Shown: positions 44,694 through 55,397 of the stretch, one piece after another
Numbering within the stretch: the first letter of the stretch is position 1
Layout: each line of letters opens with the position of its first letter
Assembly (NCBI RefSeq): GCF_017874315.1
Contig: NZ_JAGGLG010000025.1
Span: 1-62,851, forward strand
Source of the DNA: Symbiobacterium terraclitae
GTDB taxonomy: Bacteria; Bacillota; Sulfobacillia; Symbiobacteriales; Symbiobacteriaceae
Direction: 5' to 3'
Length of the DNA: 62,851 bases
Made by a program: the position numbers and the translations under genes
The notes under the pieces: generated by a model
Databases searched by the model: none
What the model saw: only the letters and a program-made list of their open reading frames with translations
What the model was told of the DNA's origin: nothing

Positions 44694-44707
44694 TGACTCA
44701 TGAGTCA
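44694..44707. promoter_or_regulatory. palindrome TGACTCATGAGTCA, candidate TetR operator 1
   Basis: A perfect 14-bp palindrome 31 bases upstream of the tetR start. It resembles the Bacillus FadR site, which also has TGA...TCA half-sites, and is repeated in imperfect form at 44748. Autoregulation by the adjacent TetR protein is the simplest reading. Confidence 0.65.
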
Positions 44708-44747
44708 TGAAACGGCGATACTGCGGGCCTTTATTCGGGATGATAAG

Positions 44748-44761
44748 TGACTCATCTGTCA
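44748..44761. promoter_or_regulatory. imperfect palindrome TGACTCATCTGTCA, candidate TetR operator 2
   Basis: Shares the left half TGACTCAT with site 1; the right half differs at two positions. The 54-base spacing from site 1 is about five helical turns. The rest of the gene-free stretch 44664-44968 holds no other feature I can name, apart from the terminator at 44904-44927, and I found no convincing promoter boxes. Confidence 0.55.
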
Positions 44762-44903
44762 TGATCTCTCTAATCAGATACGTCTGTATGCAACGAATCT
44801 CCTCCTTATTGATAGTTTTCCGCGCAAGTGATTTCCGGCACAAAAGGATTGGACGGCAGGGGCTCCACCCGCGGCCGGCGCGGGGCTGCGCGGAACGCGC
44901 GAA

Positions 44904-44927
44904 CCCCCGCCTCGACTGAGGCGGGGG
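44904..44927 (-). terminator. terminator of the Aer-like receptor gene
   Basis: CCCCCGCCTC pairs with GAGGCGGGGG around AGTC, 41 bases after the gene end on the minus strand. Confidence 0.65.
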
Positions 44928-44968
44928 CACATGTTCTCCTGATGTGGTTGATCCGCCGGGCGCAGGGT

Positions 44969-46930
44969 CTACGCCCGCGCCCCTTCCCGCAGCCGGAACC
45001 GGTCCACCTCGGCGAAGGTCGCCTCGGCGATGCCGGCCAGCTCGGAGGCCGATGCAGCCAGCTCTTCCGTGGCTGCGGCGTTGGACTGGGCGATGGCCGT
45101 CAGGCGGTCGGCGTGGTCGCCGATCTCGCTCATCGTCGCGCCCTGCTCCTCGATGGCGGCGGCGATGCGGGCCAGCAGGTCGTGGCTCTCCCGGGCCGCC
45201 TGCTCGATGCGGTCCATCTCGGTGCTGACGGCGGCCACGCTCTCCGCAGCCCGCCGGGCCTCCTCCACCGCCCGCTTCACCAGGACGTTGATCTCCTTCG
45301 CGGACTTGCTGGAGCTGGCGGCCAGGTGGCCCACCTCGGAGGCGACCACGGCGAAGCCCTTGCCGTGCTCGCCGGCCCGGGCGGCCTCGATGGCGGCGTT
45401 GAGCGAGAGCAGGTTGGTCTGCGCGGCGATCTCCTCGATCACGTTGGTGAACTTGCTGATCTGCTCGCTGCTGGCGGCGATCGCCTCCACGATGGAGACC
45501 ATGCGCTCCATGGCGGCCCGGCTGGCCTGCACGACCGCGACGGTCTCGCTGGACTTGCCGCTGGCCGTCTCGGCGTCGGCCGCGAGGGCGGAAATCGTGC
45601 TGCCGGACTCCCGCACCGCGCGGCTCACCTGCTCCACCGTGAGCATCTGGTCCGTGGCGCCCTCGGCGATCTGCTCGGTGGCCCTGCTGTTCTCCTGCGC
45701 CGCGTTGGCCACCAGGCTGGCCTGGCCGCGGAGCGTGAGCAGCGTGTTGGTCAGCACCTCCAGGGCGGCGTTGTACTGCTCGGCCAGGACCGCCAGCTGC
45801 CCCTTCGCCTGGGCCTGCACCGTGCGGCTGAGGTCGAAGGACGCCAGGGCCTGGACGGACTCGATCACATCCTTCAGCACCGCGGCCAGCCGCGCTGCGG
45901 CCGTCGCGGCGGTCTCCTGCGCCTCCCGGAACCTGCCCTCGGCGGCGATCGCGTGCTGCTGCAGATCCAGCTCGCCGTCGGCCAGCGCGGCCAGCTGGGC
46001 GTTGAGGGCGTCCACGGTGGACTCGATCTGCTCGGCGGTGCGGTTGGCCGCCTCCTTGATGCGGCCCAGCTCGCCCGGCAGCGTCGTGTGGATGCGCCGC
46101 CCGAACTCGCCGCGCTTGAGGCCGTCCAGCATCTGGCTGATGTCGGAGACGGCGATCTCCACGCCGTCCAGGGCCAGGTTGATCGACCGGGCGATCTCGG
46201 CCATGCGGGAGCGGCCGGGCAGGTCGATACGGGCGCTCAGGTCGCCCCGTTCGAACTTCGCCATCGCCTCGGCGAAGGCGGTGAGGGGCTCGATCTGCCA
46301 GCGGTAGACGAGCAGGGCCAGCGCGCAGCCCACCATGCCGCCCGCGGCGGCGAGCGCCCAGAGCAGCGCAGGCGACATGCCCAGGGTGCCGACGGTGGCC
46401 AGCCCGATGGCCACCAGGGCAGGCCAGCCCAGCAGGATCAGCTGCTGGCCCCCGGCGCCCAGCCGCTCGCCCAGGCTCTCCCGGCGCCTGAGGCTGCCCA
46501 GCGTGTCCAGGAGCCCCTTCTCGCCGGCGTTCATGCGCTTGTACAGCTGCTCCGCGGCGGCGATCTCCTCCCGCGAGGGCTTGCGCCGCACCGACCGGTA
46601 GCCCACGATCTTGCCGTCCACCTTGATCGGCGAGACGACGGCCTTCACCCAGTAGTGGTCGCCGTTCTTGCAGCGGTTCTTGACGATCCCGACCCACCGC
46701 TCTCCGGCCTGGATGGTGTCCCACATGTCCTTGAAGGCGGCCGGCGGCATGTCCGGGTGGCGCACGATGTTGTGGGGCTTGCCGACCAGCTCCTCGAGCG
46801 TGTACCCGGCCACGGCGCAGAACGAGGCGTTGGCGGCGGTGATGATCCCGCGCAGATCGGTCTCCGAGATCAGTCGCTCCTCAGCCGGATAGTCGTGCTC
46901 AACCTGAGTCACGGGTATGTTCCGTTTCAT
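44969..46930 (-). CDS. Aer-like PAS-domain methyl-accepting chemotaxis protein
   Basis: Redox/energy-sensing chemoreceptor. The 653-residue protein has an N-terminal PAS domain (about 15-125) with [19 protein letters not shown] and [15 protein letters not shown], which match E. coli Aer, an FAD-binding aerotaxis receptor. A hydrophobic hairpin follows (about 163-205; [40 protein letters not shown]), then HAMP-like linkers and the signalling tip [21 protein letters not shown]. As in Aer, there is no periplasmic domain. The ATG follows GGGGGAG. No other chemotaxis genes lie nearby. Confidence 0.93.
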   Translation of the reverse strand: MKRNIPVTQVEHDYPAEERLISETDLRGIITAANASFCAVAGYTLEELVGKPHNIVRHPDMPPAAFKDMWDTIQAGERWVGIVKNRCKNGDHYWVKAVVSPIKVDGKIVGYRSVRRKPSREEIAAAEQLYKRMNAGEKGLLDTLGSLRRRESLGERLGAGGQQLILLGWPALVAIGLATVGTLGMSPALLWALAAAGGMVGCALALLVYRWQIEPLTAFAEAMAKFERGDLSARIDLPGRSRMAEIARSINLALDGVEIAVSDISQMLDGLKRGEFGRRIHTTLPGELGRIKEAANRTAEQIESTVDALNAQLAALADGELDLQQHAIAAEGRFREAQETAATAAARLAAVLKDVIESVQALASFDLSRTVQAQAKGQLAVLAEQYNAALEVLTNTLLTLRGQASLVANAAQENSRATEQIAEGATDQMLTVEQVSRAVRESGSTISALAADAETASGKSSETVAVVQASRAAMERMVSIVEAIAASSEQISKFTNVIEEIAAQTNLLSLNAAIEAARAGEHGKGFAVVASEVGHLAASSSKSAKEINVLVKRAVEEARRAAESVAAVSTEMDRIEQAARESHDLLARIAAAIEEQGATMSEIGDHADRLTAIAQSNAAATEELAASASELAGIAEATFAEVDRFRLREGARA

Positions 46931-47293
46931 AATCAGTTCTCCCCCTGGGATCACGTCTGTCCGGCGATTGCTAGAAAACGATTTTCTGGTACGCGGATTG
47001 TTGATAAATACCTTTGGTCTACTAGGTTACATCATGTCGAAGCGGTTCGACAACACCTGATTTCCGTCGATCACGATAACGCTTTGTACTGTATTTCGTA
47101 CAACTTTAAGACGTGCCCATATTAGGGTGCCAGACCGATGCCAGAACCGGGAGTACGACCTAATCCTTTGGACTCCGGGTGCGCCCCAGGTTCGGTGAGC
47201 CCCCGCGCTGCCCGCGTCCGGGCGGTACGGGCGGCGAAGGAGACAGGAAGGGCCGGAGAGCCCGAACGGGTCTCCGGCCCTTGCTCGTTTCAC
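46931..47293. promoter_or_regulatory. AT-richer upstream region with two dyads
   Basis: This 363-bp gene-free stretch is clearly less GC-rich than its neighbours. It holds a 20-bp dyad TTGTAC-N8-GTACAA (47084-47103), a small dyad AGAAAA-CGA-TTTTCT (46974-46988) and the terminator at 47250-47280. On the minus strand TTGTAC and GTTATC, 17 bases apart, could be a weak promoter for the Aer-like gene. I did not find a SigD-type chemotaxis promoter. Confidence 0.45.
47250..47280 (-). terminator. terminator of the small membrane protein gene
   Basis: GGGCCGGAGA pairs exactly with TCTCCGGCCC, with further inner pairing (GCCCG/CGGGT), 13 bases after the gene end on the minus strand. TTGCTCGTTT follows on the plus strand, so it may also act in that direction. 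Confidence 0.65.
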
Positions 47294-47650
47294 CTATCCG
47301 ACCATCTGCACCAGCCCGGTCAGGGCGATCAGCGCACCGCCCAACGAGGCCAACAGGCCGCTGGCCATCCGGGTCACGCCGGGCAGCTGATCGCTCTCGC
47401 CCCGTACGTACGCGGCCACCGTCGTCTGCTCCCCCAGCAGCGCGTGGCCGGCGCCGGCCAGCACCAGCGAACCTCCCATGGTCAGCAGCTGCCACCCCGG
47501 CCAGAGCTGCGGAGCCATGCTGCGCAGGGCCAGGGTCACCGCCAGTCCCACGAAGCCCGCCACCATGAACACCCGGAGCCACCGGTCGTGCGCCTGCCCC
47601 CACCGGTACAGCCGCAGCCGCCACCAGAGCCGCCGCTCCATCCCCGCCAT
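47294..47650 (-). CDS. small membrane protein, unknown function
   Basis: An unrecognised 118-residue protein with a basic, Arg/Trp-rich N terminus (MAGMERRLWWRLRLYRWGQAH) and three predicted membrane segments: FMVAGFVGLAVTLAL, LLTMGGSLVLAGAGHALLG and ASGLLASLGGALIALTGLV. The positive N terminus suggests it faces the cytoplasm. AGAGGGG lies upstream. It has its own terminator. Confidence 0.6.
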   Translation of the reverse strand: MAGMERRLWWRLRLYRWGQAHDRWLRVFMVAGFVGLAVTLALRSMAPQLWPGWQLLTMGGSLVLAGAGHALLGEQTTVAAYVRGESDQLPGVTRMASGLLASLGGALIALTGLVQMVG

Positions 47651-47827
47651 CCCCTCTTGTCAAAAGGATCGGTTATGGATAGGATAACAGACGCTCATGA
47701 GGGGTGGCAAGGGCGAACATACAGATTGTTGTTATCGATGTTGCACAAAGGGGTGTAGAGCCGCGACGCCTGGCCCTCCCGCTTCCCACCTGGCACCTGC
47801 CTCTGCCACGCTGGTACGCGCGAAACA

Positions 47828-47854
47828 GGCGGCCCCCCACGCGGACGGGCCGCC
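47828..47854 (-). terminator. terminator of aroA
   Basis: On the minus strand GGCGGCCC pairs with GGGCCGCC and is followed by TGTTTCG, four bases after the aroA stop. Confidence 0.6.
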
Positions 47855-47857
47855 CAT

Positions 47858-49201
47858 TTACATCTCGTCGATTCGGGCCCCCAGACGGCGCAGGTCATCG
47901 AAGAACGCCGGATACGACTTGGCCACGTGGTGCGCATCCCGGATCACCACCGGCTCCCGGGCCCGCAGCGACACGATGGTGAGCCCCATGATCACCCGGT
48001 GGTCGATGCGGCTCTCCACGGCCACGCCGCCCTCCACCCCCTCGGGCCGGCCGGCTACGATCAGCTTGTCCCGCTCCTCCCCCACCCGGGCCCCGAGCTT
48101 GTTCAGCTCCGCCCGGTAGTCGGAGATCCGGTCGCACTCCTTGTAGCGCAGGTTTTCTACATTATAGAAAACCGTCTCCCCCTCGGCGAGGACGGCGGCA
48201 GCGGTCAGGGCCAGGACGGCGTCGGTGAAGGGATCGCCGTCGAAGCGCCCGCCCCGGAGGGGCCTGCCCCCCCGGATGCGCACCTGCTGCCCGTCGTGGG
48301 CGATGTCCGCCCCCATCGCCGCCAGAACCTCCACCGCTTGCCGCTCCCCCTGCTCGTCGTGGAAGAGCCGGGGGATCGTCACGTCGGAGGGCACCACGGC
48401 CGCGGCGGCCATCAGGGCGGCGGCGCCGGGGTAGTCGCCCGGAACGGTGTACTCCCGGGCCCGGTACCGCTGCCCGCCCGGGATGTGGAAGCGGCGCAGG
48501 TCGTCCGAGGCCTCCACCCGGATCCCCGCCTCACGCAGCACCTGCAGCGTCTGCCGGATCGGCGGGCGGGACTTCATGTCCCCCGTCACCTCGATGGTCA
48601 GGTCTCCGCCGATCAGCGGCGCGGCGAAGAGCAGCGCCGACGTGTACTGGCTGGAGACCTCGCCGCTCACCCGCACGGTGCCGCCGCGCAGTCGGCTGCT
48701 TCCGCCGTCCAGCCGACCGCCACCCGTGGTTGCCGCGGTCCTGGGCCCGCCGCTGCGGATCCTGATCGGCAGGCGCCCGTCCCGGCTCTCCACTTCCGCA
48801 CCGAGCTGCTTGAGGGCGTCCAGCAGGTCGCCCTGGGGCCGCTTGCCCAGCGACTCGACGTAGTCGGTGACGAAGGTGATGTCGTCCAGCGTGGCGGCGC
48901 AGACGGCCATCAGGAAGCGCAGCACCGCCCCGGCGTTGCCCGGGTTCAGGGTACCCGGGTTGCGGGGGTTGGCCCCGAACCCCCGGACCCGCAGGTGCTC
49001 GCCCTCCGGTGTCAGCACCGCGCCGAGGTCGGTCAGGCAGCGCTTCAGCGCCGTGGCGTCCTCGCTTTCGGCGGGGAAGCGGATGAGCGACTCCCCCTCG
49101 GTCAGGGCGGCGGCGAGGAGATAGCGCGTCGTGTAGTTCTTCGAAGACGGCGGATGCACCACGCCCTCCAGGCGTGTGGCGGGATAGACGCAAACGTCCA
49201 T
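47858..49201 (-). CDS. aroA: 3-phosphoshikimate 1-carboxyvinyltransferase (EPSP synthase)
   Basis: Sixth step of the shikimate pathway, joining shikimate-3-phosphate and PEP. The 447-residue protein has SSKNYTTRYLLAAAL near the N terminus (Lys at the active site), NPGNAGAVLRFL, SGEVSSQYTSALLFAAPL and NVENLRYKECDRISDYRAEL, typical of the family. It reads GNAG rather than GNSG at the PEP-binding loop. I chose the ATG at 49201 (MDVCVYPATRLEGVV) with AAGGGGAG nine bases upstream; the frame runs on into the repeat array without a start signal. The repeat array separates it from tyrA. Confidence 0.95.
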   Translation of the reverse strand: MDVCVYPATRLEGVVHPPSSKNYTTRYLLAAALTEGESLIRFPAESEDATALKRCLTDLGAVLTPEGEHLRVRGFGANPRNPGTLNPGNAGAVLRFLMAVCAATLDDITFVTDYVESLGKRPQGDLLDALKQLGAEVESRDGRLPIRIRSGGPRTAATTGGGRLDGGSSRLRGGTVRVSGEVSSQYTSALLFAAPLIGGDLTIEVTGDMKSRPPIRQTLQVLREAGIRVEASDDLRRFHIPGGQRYRAREYTVPGDYPGAAALMAAAAVVPSDVTIPRLFHDEQGERQAVEVLAAMGADIAHDGQQVRIRGGRPLRGGRFDGDPFTDAVLALTAAAVLAEGETVFYNVENLRYKECDRISDYRAELNKLGARVGEERDKLIVAGRPEGVEGGVAVESRIDHRVIMGLTIVSLRAREPVVIRDAHHVAKSYPAFFDDLRRLGARIDEM

Positions 49202-49330
49202 CTGATCGCTCCCCTTGAGTGAGCTAGGAAAGATACGTGCGGCCTGCTGGGGATGGCGAGTCCGTCCCAGGGTCAACCCGAGCTGCCATGGGAACTGTGT
49301 GCGAGTGCGCAGGCGGCTGCCCCACCCTGC

Positions 49331-49964
49331 GAGTGTCAAGAAACAGTACACCCGTCGACCGGCCACGGATTTTTCTTGACACTCCTGGCAGGCCAACCCC
49401 TGCGGAACCTCGGGTACAGGGACTTCAGCCCGCCCTCCGGCAGCGATGCCGGCTACACAGACGACTGCCACACCCATCGAGTGTCAAGAAACAGCACACC
49501 CGTCGACCGGCCACGGATTTTTCTTGACACTCCCGGCAGGCCCACCCCTGCGGAACCTCCGGTACATGCACTTCAGCCCGCCCTCCGGCAGCGATGCCGG
49601 CTACACAGACGACTGACACACCCAGCGAGTGTCAAGAAACAGTACACCCGTCGACCGGCCACGGATTTTTCTTGACACTCCCGGCAGGCCAACCCCTGCG
49701 GAACCTCGGGTACAGGGACTTCAGCCCGCCCTCCGGCAACACCGACGACTGCCACACCCAGCGAGTGTCAAGAAAAAGCACGCCCGTCGACCGGCCACGT
49801 ATTTTTCTTGACACTCCCGGCAGGCCAACCCCTGCGGAACCTCCGGTACAGGCACTTCAGCCCGGCCTCCGGCAGCGATGCCGGCTACACAGACGACTGC
49901 CCCACCCGGCGAGTGTCAAGAAACGGTACACCCGTCGACCGGCCACGGATTTTTCTTGACACTC
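49331..49964. repeat. five-copy tandem array of palindromic elements, 148-bp period
   Basis: Five 54-bp elements start at 49331, 49479, 49627, 49763 and 49911. Each opens with GAGTGTCAAGAAA and closes with its exact reverse complement TTTCTTGACACTC, around a conserved core CCGTCGACCGGCCACG. The elements are joined by nearly identical 94-bp linkers holding a CCGGCA-GCGA-TGCCGG hairpin. The third linker has lost 12 bases and that hairpin, so one period is 136. The arms contain TTGACA on both strands but no -10 box at the right distance. The 148-bp period shifts the reading frame, so it is not coding. The linker is missing after the last copy. The array occupies the gap between tyrA and aroA. 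Confidence 0.93.
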
Positions 49965-50078
49965 CGGGCCGCCAGACGCCTGTCGCCACCGGTGGCCGCG
50001 CTCCGCACCCCCTGGATGAGCAAGTCCCCTGCCGATCAGTCAACCCTTCGCCCAGCCTGCCCCCATCAGCCAAACAGA

Positions 50079-51200
50079 TCACCGACAGCCGCCGCCCATG
50101 CTCCCCATCGCCCGGCGCCGGGCGGCGTGGGCCTGGTCGAACAGCCGGGCCAGGGCCTCGGCGTCGCCCGCAGCGATCGCCGCCTCCAGGTCCGCGAGCG
50201 CACCCCGGAAGGCGGCGACCGCCTCCTCCAGGGCGGGCCGGTTGTTGGCCCAGATCTCGTGCCAGAGGGCTGCGGGGCTGTCGGCGATGCGGGTGGTGTC
50301 CCGGAAACCGCCGGCGGCCAGCGCCAGCGTGCCCGGCTGGGCCTCGTCCAGCCGCAGCGCAGCCGCGGCCAGCGCGGTGGCGACCAGCTGCGGCAGGTGC
50401 GAGGCGCCGGCTGCCCGCCGGTCGTGCTCCTCGGGGGTCATCACGACGGGCTCGGCGCCCAGCGCCACGACCAGGTCGCGGACCCGCTCCAGGGCGGTCT
50501 GCACCGGTTGCGCGCCCCTCGGCGCCCCCGCCCGCTCGCCCGGCGTCAGCACCCAGCGGCAGCCGGGGATCAGGTCGGCGGAGGCCGCGGCGACGCCGGA
50601 GCGCTCGCGGCCGAACATCGGGTGGCCGCCGACGAAGGCGACGCCGTCAGGCAGGTGCGCCTCCCACGCCGCCACCACCGCCGCCTTCACCGAGGCCACG
50701 TCGGTGACGATCGTGCCCGGGCGCAGCAGCGGCGCGGCGTGGGGCGCCAGGTCGATCATCGCCTGGACCGGCATGGCCAGGATCACCAGGTCGGCCCGTG
50801 CCAGGGCGGCGGCGGGGTCGGCGACCATGCGGTCCACCGCCCCGAGCCGCACCGCTTCCGGGATGCCCGCCGCGGCATCACCCGGAGTGCCGGCCTGCGC
50901 TGCGCCGGCGCGCGCAGCGTCGACTGCGACAGCACCAGCCGCGGCGAGCCCGCAACCGGCAACTCCCACGACGCCTGCGCCAGTCGACCAGGCGGCGCCC
51001 GCACTAGTCGCCCCGGCGGCGCCCGCACCAGTCGCCCAGGGGGCGCCCGCACCGGGCGCCCGGGCAGCATCCCCACCAGCCGCCGCCCGGCCGATCCCGA
51101 TCACCTCGCCCGCCAGGCCCCGCTGCCGCAGGGCCATGCCGATGGAGCCGCCGATCAGCCCGACGCCCCAGATGGCGACGGTGCCAAAACCGCTACACAT
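50079..51200 (-). CDS. tyrA: prephenate dehydrogenase with Ala/Gly-rich insertion
   Basis: Converts prephenate to 4-hydroxyphenylpyruvate for tyrosine. The 373-residue protein has the Rossmann loop [43 protein letters not shown], and the catalytic histidine in [27 protein letters not shown] and [14 protein letters not shown] follow. Residues 41-112, between VIGIGR and [10 protein letters not shown], are an Ala/Gly/Thr-rich insertion absent from normal TyrA. No ACT domain is present. The ATG overlaps the aroF end by eight bases, so the two are coupled. Confidence 0.95.
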   Translation of the reverse strand: MCSGFGTVAIWGVGLIGGSIGMALRQRGLAGEVIGIGRAAAGGDAARAPGAGAPWATGAGAAGATSAGAAWSTGAGVVGVAGCGLAAAGAVAVDAARAGAAQAGTPGDAAAGIPEAVRLGAVDRMVADPAAALARADLVILAMPVQAMIDLAPHAAPLLRPGTIVTDVASVKAAVVAAWEAHLPDGVAFVGGHPMFGRERSGVAAASADLIPGCRWVLTPGERAGAPRGAQPVQTALERVRDLVVALGAEPVVMTPEEHDRRAAGASHLPQLVATALAAAALRLDEAQPGTLALAAGGFRDTTRIADSPAALWHEIWANNRPALEEAVAAFRGALADLEAAIAAGDAEALARLFDQAHAARRRAMGSMGGGCR

Positions 51201-52233
51201 GGGCCGACACGGGGGTCGGCAGCCGGCGGCCCAGCACCTGGGCGATCGCCGCGATCTCGTGCATCATCTGGTGGAAGGCGGTCGGGCCGATGGTCTGGGC
51301 GGCGTCAGACTTGGCCTCGTCCGGGCGCTGGTGCACTTCCACCAGGATGCCGTCGGCGCCGGCGGCCACGGCGGCCCGGGCCAAGGCGCCCACGAAGGCC
51401 CGCTTGCCCACGCCGTGGCTGGGGTCCACCACCACCGGCAGGTGGGTGAGCGACTTGGCCACCACGACGGCGGAGAGGTCCAGCGTGTTGCGGGTGGCGG
51501 TCTCGAAGGTCCGGACGCCCCGCTCGCAGAGGATCACCTGGTGGTTGCCCTCGCTCATCACGTACTCGGCGGCCATCAGCCACTCCTCGATCGTGGCGGA
51601 CATGCCCCGCTTCAGCAGCACGGGCTTGTTGGTCCGCCCCACTTCCTTGAGCAGGCTGAAGTTCTGCATGTTCCGGGTGCCGATCTGCAGCACGTCGGCG
51701 TACTCGGCCACCAGCTCGACGTCCCGGGTGTCCATGACCTCGGTGACGACGGGCAGGCCGGTCAGCGCCCGGGCCTCGGCCAGGTACTTGAGCCCCTCCT
51801 CGCCCAGGCCCTGGAATGAGTACGGGCTGGACCGGGGCTTGAAGGCGCCGGCGCGCAGCGCGTGGGCGCCGCCGTCCCGCACCAGGCGGGCCGACTCCAG
51901 CAGCAGCTCGCGGCCCTCCACGGAGCACGGGCCGGCCACGACCCAGAGGTCGCTGCCCCCCACCGTCGCTCCGCCCACGCGGATCACCGTGTCCTCGGGA
52001 TGGAAGTCCCGCGAGACCAGCTTATACGGCTTCGAGATCGGGGTCACCCGCTCGACGCCGGGGGCCGCCTCCAGATTCAGGTCGGACAGCACCCTCCGGT
52101 CGCCGCCGATGGCCCCGATGATCGTCCGCTCTTCCCCCTGGGAGAGGTGTACGCCGAATCCCGCCGCTCGAACCCGTTCCACGACCTCGTTCACCTGCGC
52201 CTGTGTGGCGCCCTTCCGCATGACGATGATCAC
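51193..52233 (-). CDS. aroF: 3-deoxy-7-phosphoheptulonate synthase (DAHP synthase)
   Basis: First step of aromatic amino acid synthesis. The 346-residue protein has an N-terminal ferredoxin-like regulatory domain (about 1-70, [18 protein letters not shown]) fused to the class Ib barrel with [57 protein letters not shown] and [11 protein letters not shown]. This is the Thermotoga-type enzyme, in which the N-terminal domain mediates tyrosine inhibition. GTG at 52233 has AGGTG seven bases upstream. A tyrosine T-box precedes it. Confidence 0.95.
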   Translation of the reverse strand: MIIVMRKGATQAQVNEVVERVRAAGFGVHLSQGEERTIIGAIGGDRRVLSDLNLEAAPGVERVTPISKPYKLVSRDFHPEDTVIRVGGATVGGSDLWVVAGPCSVEGRELLLESARLVRDGGAHALRAGAFKPRSSPYSFQGLGEEGLKYLAEARALTGLPVVTEVMDTRDVELVAEYADVLQIGTRNMQNFSLLKEVGRTNKPVLLKRGMSATIEEWLMAAEYVMSEGNHQVILCERGVRTFETATRNTLDLSAVVVAKSLTHLPVVVDPSHGVGKRAFVGALARAAVAAGADGILVEVHQRPDEAKSDAAQTIGPTAFHQMMHEIAAIAQVLGRRLPTPVSAHV

Positions 52234-52269
52234 CGCACAACACCTCGCCCTTCGCTCTGGTTTCGCAGG

Positions 52270-52580
52270 AGCAAAGCAAACGGCTTCCATCCCGTGTAGG
52301 GACGGAAGCCGAAATCGCTCGACTTTCGTGGTACCACCCTGCTTGACCCGCGGCCGCGGGCCCACTCTTTCCCGGGGACTGACATCCCCTGCGCCCGTGG
52401 TAACGGGGGCGTGCCGGCGTACCTACTCAACCGACCCGGTTGAACCTCCGGGCAGGTTTTTCAGCCTGCGCTCACGGGTGTATTCGATCCCGCCTTCGGC
52501 GCCAGCTTGCACCAACCGCTGGCTCTCTGTGGCTCTCCGGCACTGGGTCTACTTCTCCCGCTCATCGCTTTACGATATTG
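52270..52580 (-). promoter_or_regulatory. tyrosine T-box riboswitch of aroF-tyrA
   Basis: A complete T-box leader. Stem I contains GAAGTAGAC (loop E type) and a GAATACACC specifier region in which TAC (Tyr) is at 52480-52482. The T-box sequence AGGGTGGTACCACG is at 52327-52340. The terminator (52281-52311) has a 13-bp stem, CGGCTTCCRTCCC-type arms, followed by TTTGCTTTG. Uncharged tRNA-Tyr would pair with the specifier and the T-box bulge and prevent termination, turning on DAHP synthase, prephenate dehydrogenase and perhaps aroA when tyrosine is short. Confidence 0.92.
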
Positions 52581-52586
52581 AAGCCG

Positions 52587-52615
52587 ATTGTACACCGGTA
52601 CCTCGGTGCCGTCAA
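52587..52615 (-). promoter_or_regulatory. SigA-type promoter of the tyrosine T-box
   Basis: On the minus strand TTGACG (52610-52615) and TACAAT (52587-52592) are 17 bases apart. The promoter starts only 18 bases after the trpA stop and I see no terminator between, so read-through from trpA is possible. Confidence 0.8.
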
Positions 52616-52633
52616 TACCTGCAGTTCACAACG

Positions 52634-53457
52634 TCACAAAGCGGACAGCCTCAGTCCGGTGCCCGGCCGCGTCGCCGCCTTCAGCTCCTCGGCCAGGATC
52701 CGGACCCGGCTGATCAGCTCGTGCTCGGGCAGCCCCTCGCCGCAGTGGCGGACGAAGGCCGACCCCACGATGGCCGCATCCGCCACCTCCGTCACCTGCC
52801 GTACGTGCTCCGGCCGTGAGACGCCGAAGCCCACCGCCACCGGCGTGTCGGTGACGGCCTTCACGGCCCGCACCATGGCCGTCACCTGCGGCGGCAGCGA
52901 CGCCCGCATCCCCGTCACGCCCGTGAGCGAGACGGCGTAGAGGAAACCCCGGGCGAGCTCGGCAGCCCGGCGGATGCGGTCCGGCGGCGAAGTGGGGGCC
53001 ACGAACTGGATCAGGTCCAGCCCCGCCTCCTGCGCGGCCGGCCGGATCTCGTCCCCCTCCTCCATCGGCACGTCGGGCAGGATCAGCCCGTCGACGCCGG
53101 CCGCAGCCGCCCGGCGGCAGAAGGTCTCCACGCCCGGCCGCAGGACCAGGTTGTAGTATGTCATGATCAGGAGCGGAATCTGCAGCCCGTCGGCCCGCAG
53201 CGCCGCGACCAGCTCCAGCACGTTGTCGGTGTTGGCGCCGGCCGCCAGCGCCCGCTGGCTCGCCGCCTGGATGACCGGGCCGTCCGCCAGCGGGTCGGAG
53301 AAGGGCAGGCCCAGCTCCACCATGTCGACCCCGGCCTCGGCCAGGGCGTGCACCAGCCTGCGGGTGGTCGCCAGCGAAGGGTCGCCGGCGGCGATGTAGG
53401 CGATCAGCCCCTTCTCGCCCCGGCTGCGCAGCGCCGCAAAGCGCCCGGCGATCCGGC

Positions 53458-53461
<4 letters not shown>
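52634..53461 (-). CDS. trpA: tryptophan synthase alpha chain
   Basis: Cleaves indole-3-glycerol phosphate to indole and glyceraldehyde-3-phosphate. The 275-residue protein has [21 protein letters not shown] (catalytic Glu), [12 protein letters not shown] (catalytic Asp), [12 protein letters not shown] and [10 protein letters not shown]. Its ATG overlaps the trpB stop in ATGA. Confidence 0.97.
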
Positions 53462-54656
<1,195 letters not shown>

Positions 54657-54660
<4 letters not shown>

Positions 54661-55325
54661 CGCGCAGCCCCCTTTGCCGCCTCCACGAAGGCGTAGATCT
54701 TGTTGATGTCCTTGCTGCCCCCGGTCTCGACGCCGCTGGAGACGTCGACTCCGCCCGGCGCTGCGTGAGCGATGGCATGGGCGACGTTCTCGGGGTTCAG
54801 CCCCCCGGCCAGGATCAGCCGGGGGCGGCCCGGGGTCAGCGGCTCGTCCGGGCCGGCCATGGTCACCCCTGCCTGCTGTAGGACCCGAGCAGCCCAGCGG
54901 ACCAGGGTCCAGTCCAGCGTCTGGCCGGTGCCACCGGCCTGGCCATCGACGTAGGGGTCCAGCAGGAGCCCCGCCGCCTCCCGGTACTCGGGCAGCCGGG
55001 CCAGGTCGTCCGGCCCCTTGATGCGGAAGGCCTTGATCACCGGCAGGCCCACCTGGCCGATGGCCTCGGGCGGCTCGCTGCCGTGCAGCTGCACCGCCTT
55101 CAGCCCGGCCTGCGCCGCCACCCGGCGGATCTCCTCCACCGGGGCGTCCACGAACACGCCCACCGTCACCGTCTCGGGCGGCAGCCCGGCGATGAGCGCC
55201 TCGGCCCGCTCGGGCGTCACCTGCCGCCGGCTGGGGGCGAAGACGAAGCCCAGGGCGTCCGCCCCGGCCTCCACGGCGGCCACGGCGTCCTTCATGTTCT
55301 GCAAGCCGCAGATTTTCACCCACAT
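54657..55325 (-). CDS. trpF: phosphoribosylanthranilate isomerase
   Basis: Third tryptophan step, Amadori rearrangement of phosphoribosylanthranilate. The 222-residue barrel has [21 protein letters not shown] (catalytic Cys), [35 protein letters not shown] (catalytic Asp), [10 protein letters not shown] and [22 protein letters not shown] precedes the ATG. A 72-base gap separates it from trpC. Confidence 0.96.
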
Positions 55326-55397
55326 GCGGCACTCGCTCCTTTCTCCGTGTCGGCCGCCCTACGCCAAGCCCCACAGCGCCCGCAGGTCAGCCACGTC

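Noticed and set aside
49202-49477. N-terminal extension of AroA into the repeat array
   Set aside because: The added residues have no family match, and a good ribosome site precedes the ATG at 49201, which gives the standard N terminus.
49253-49959. Overlapping open frames in several phases through the repeat array
   Set aside because: The 148-bp period changes phase at every copy, and the products repeat the same peptide in different frames; there is no ribosome binding site.
49331-49964. CRISPR array
   Set aside because: Repeats are 54 bp and the linkers are nearly identical, whereas CRISPR spacers are unique; no cas genes are nearby.
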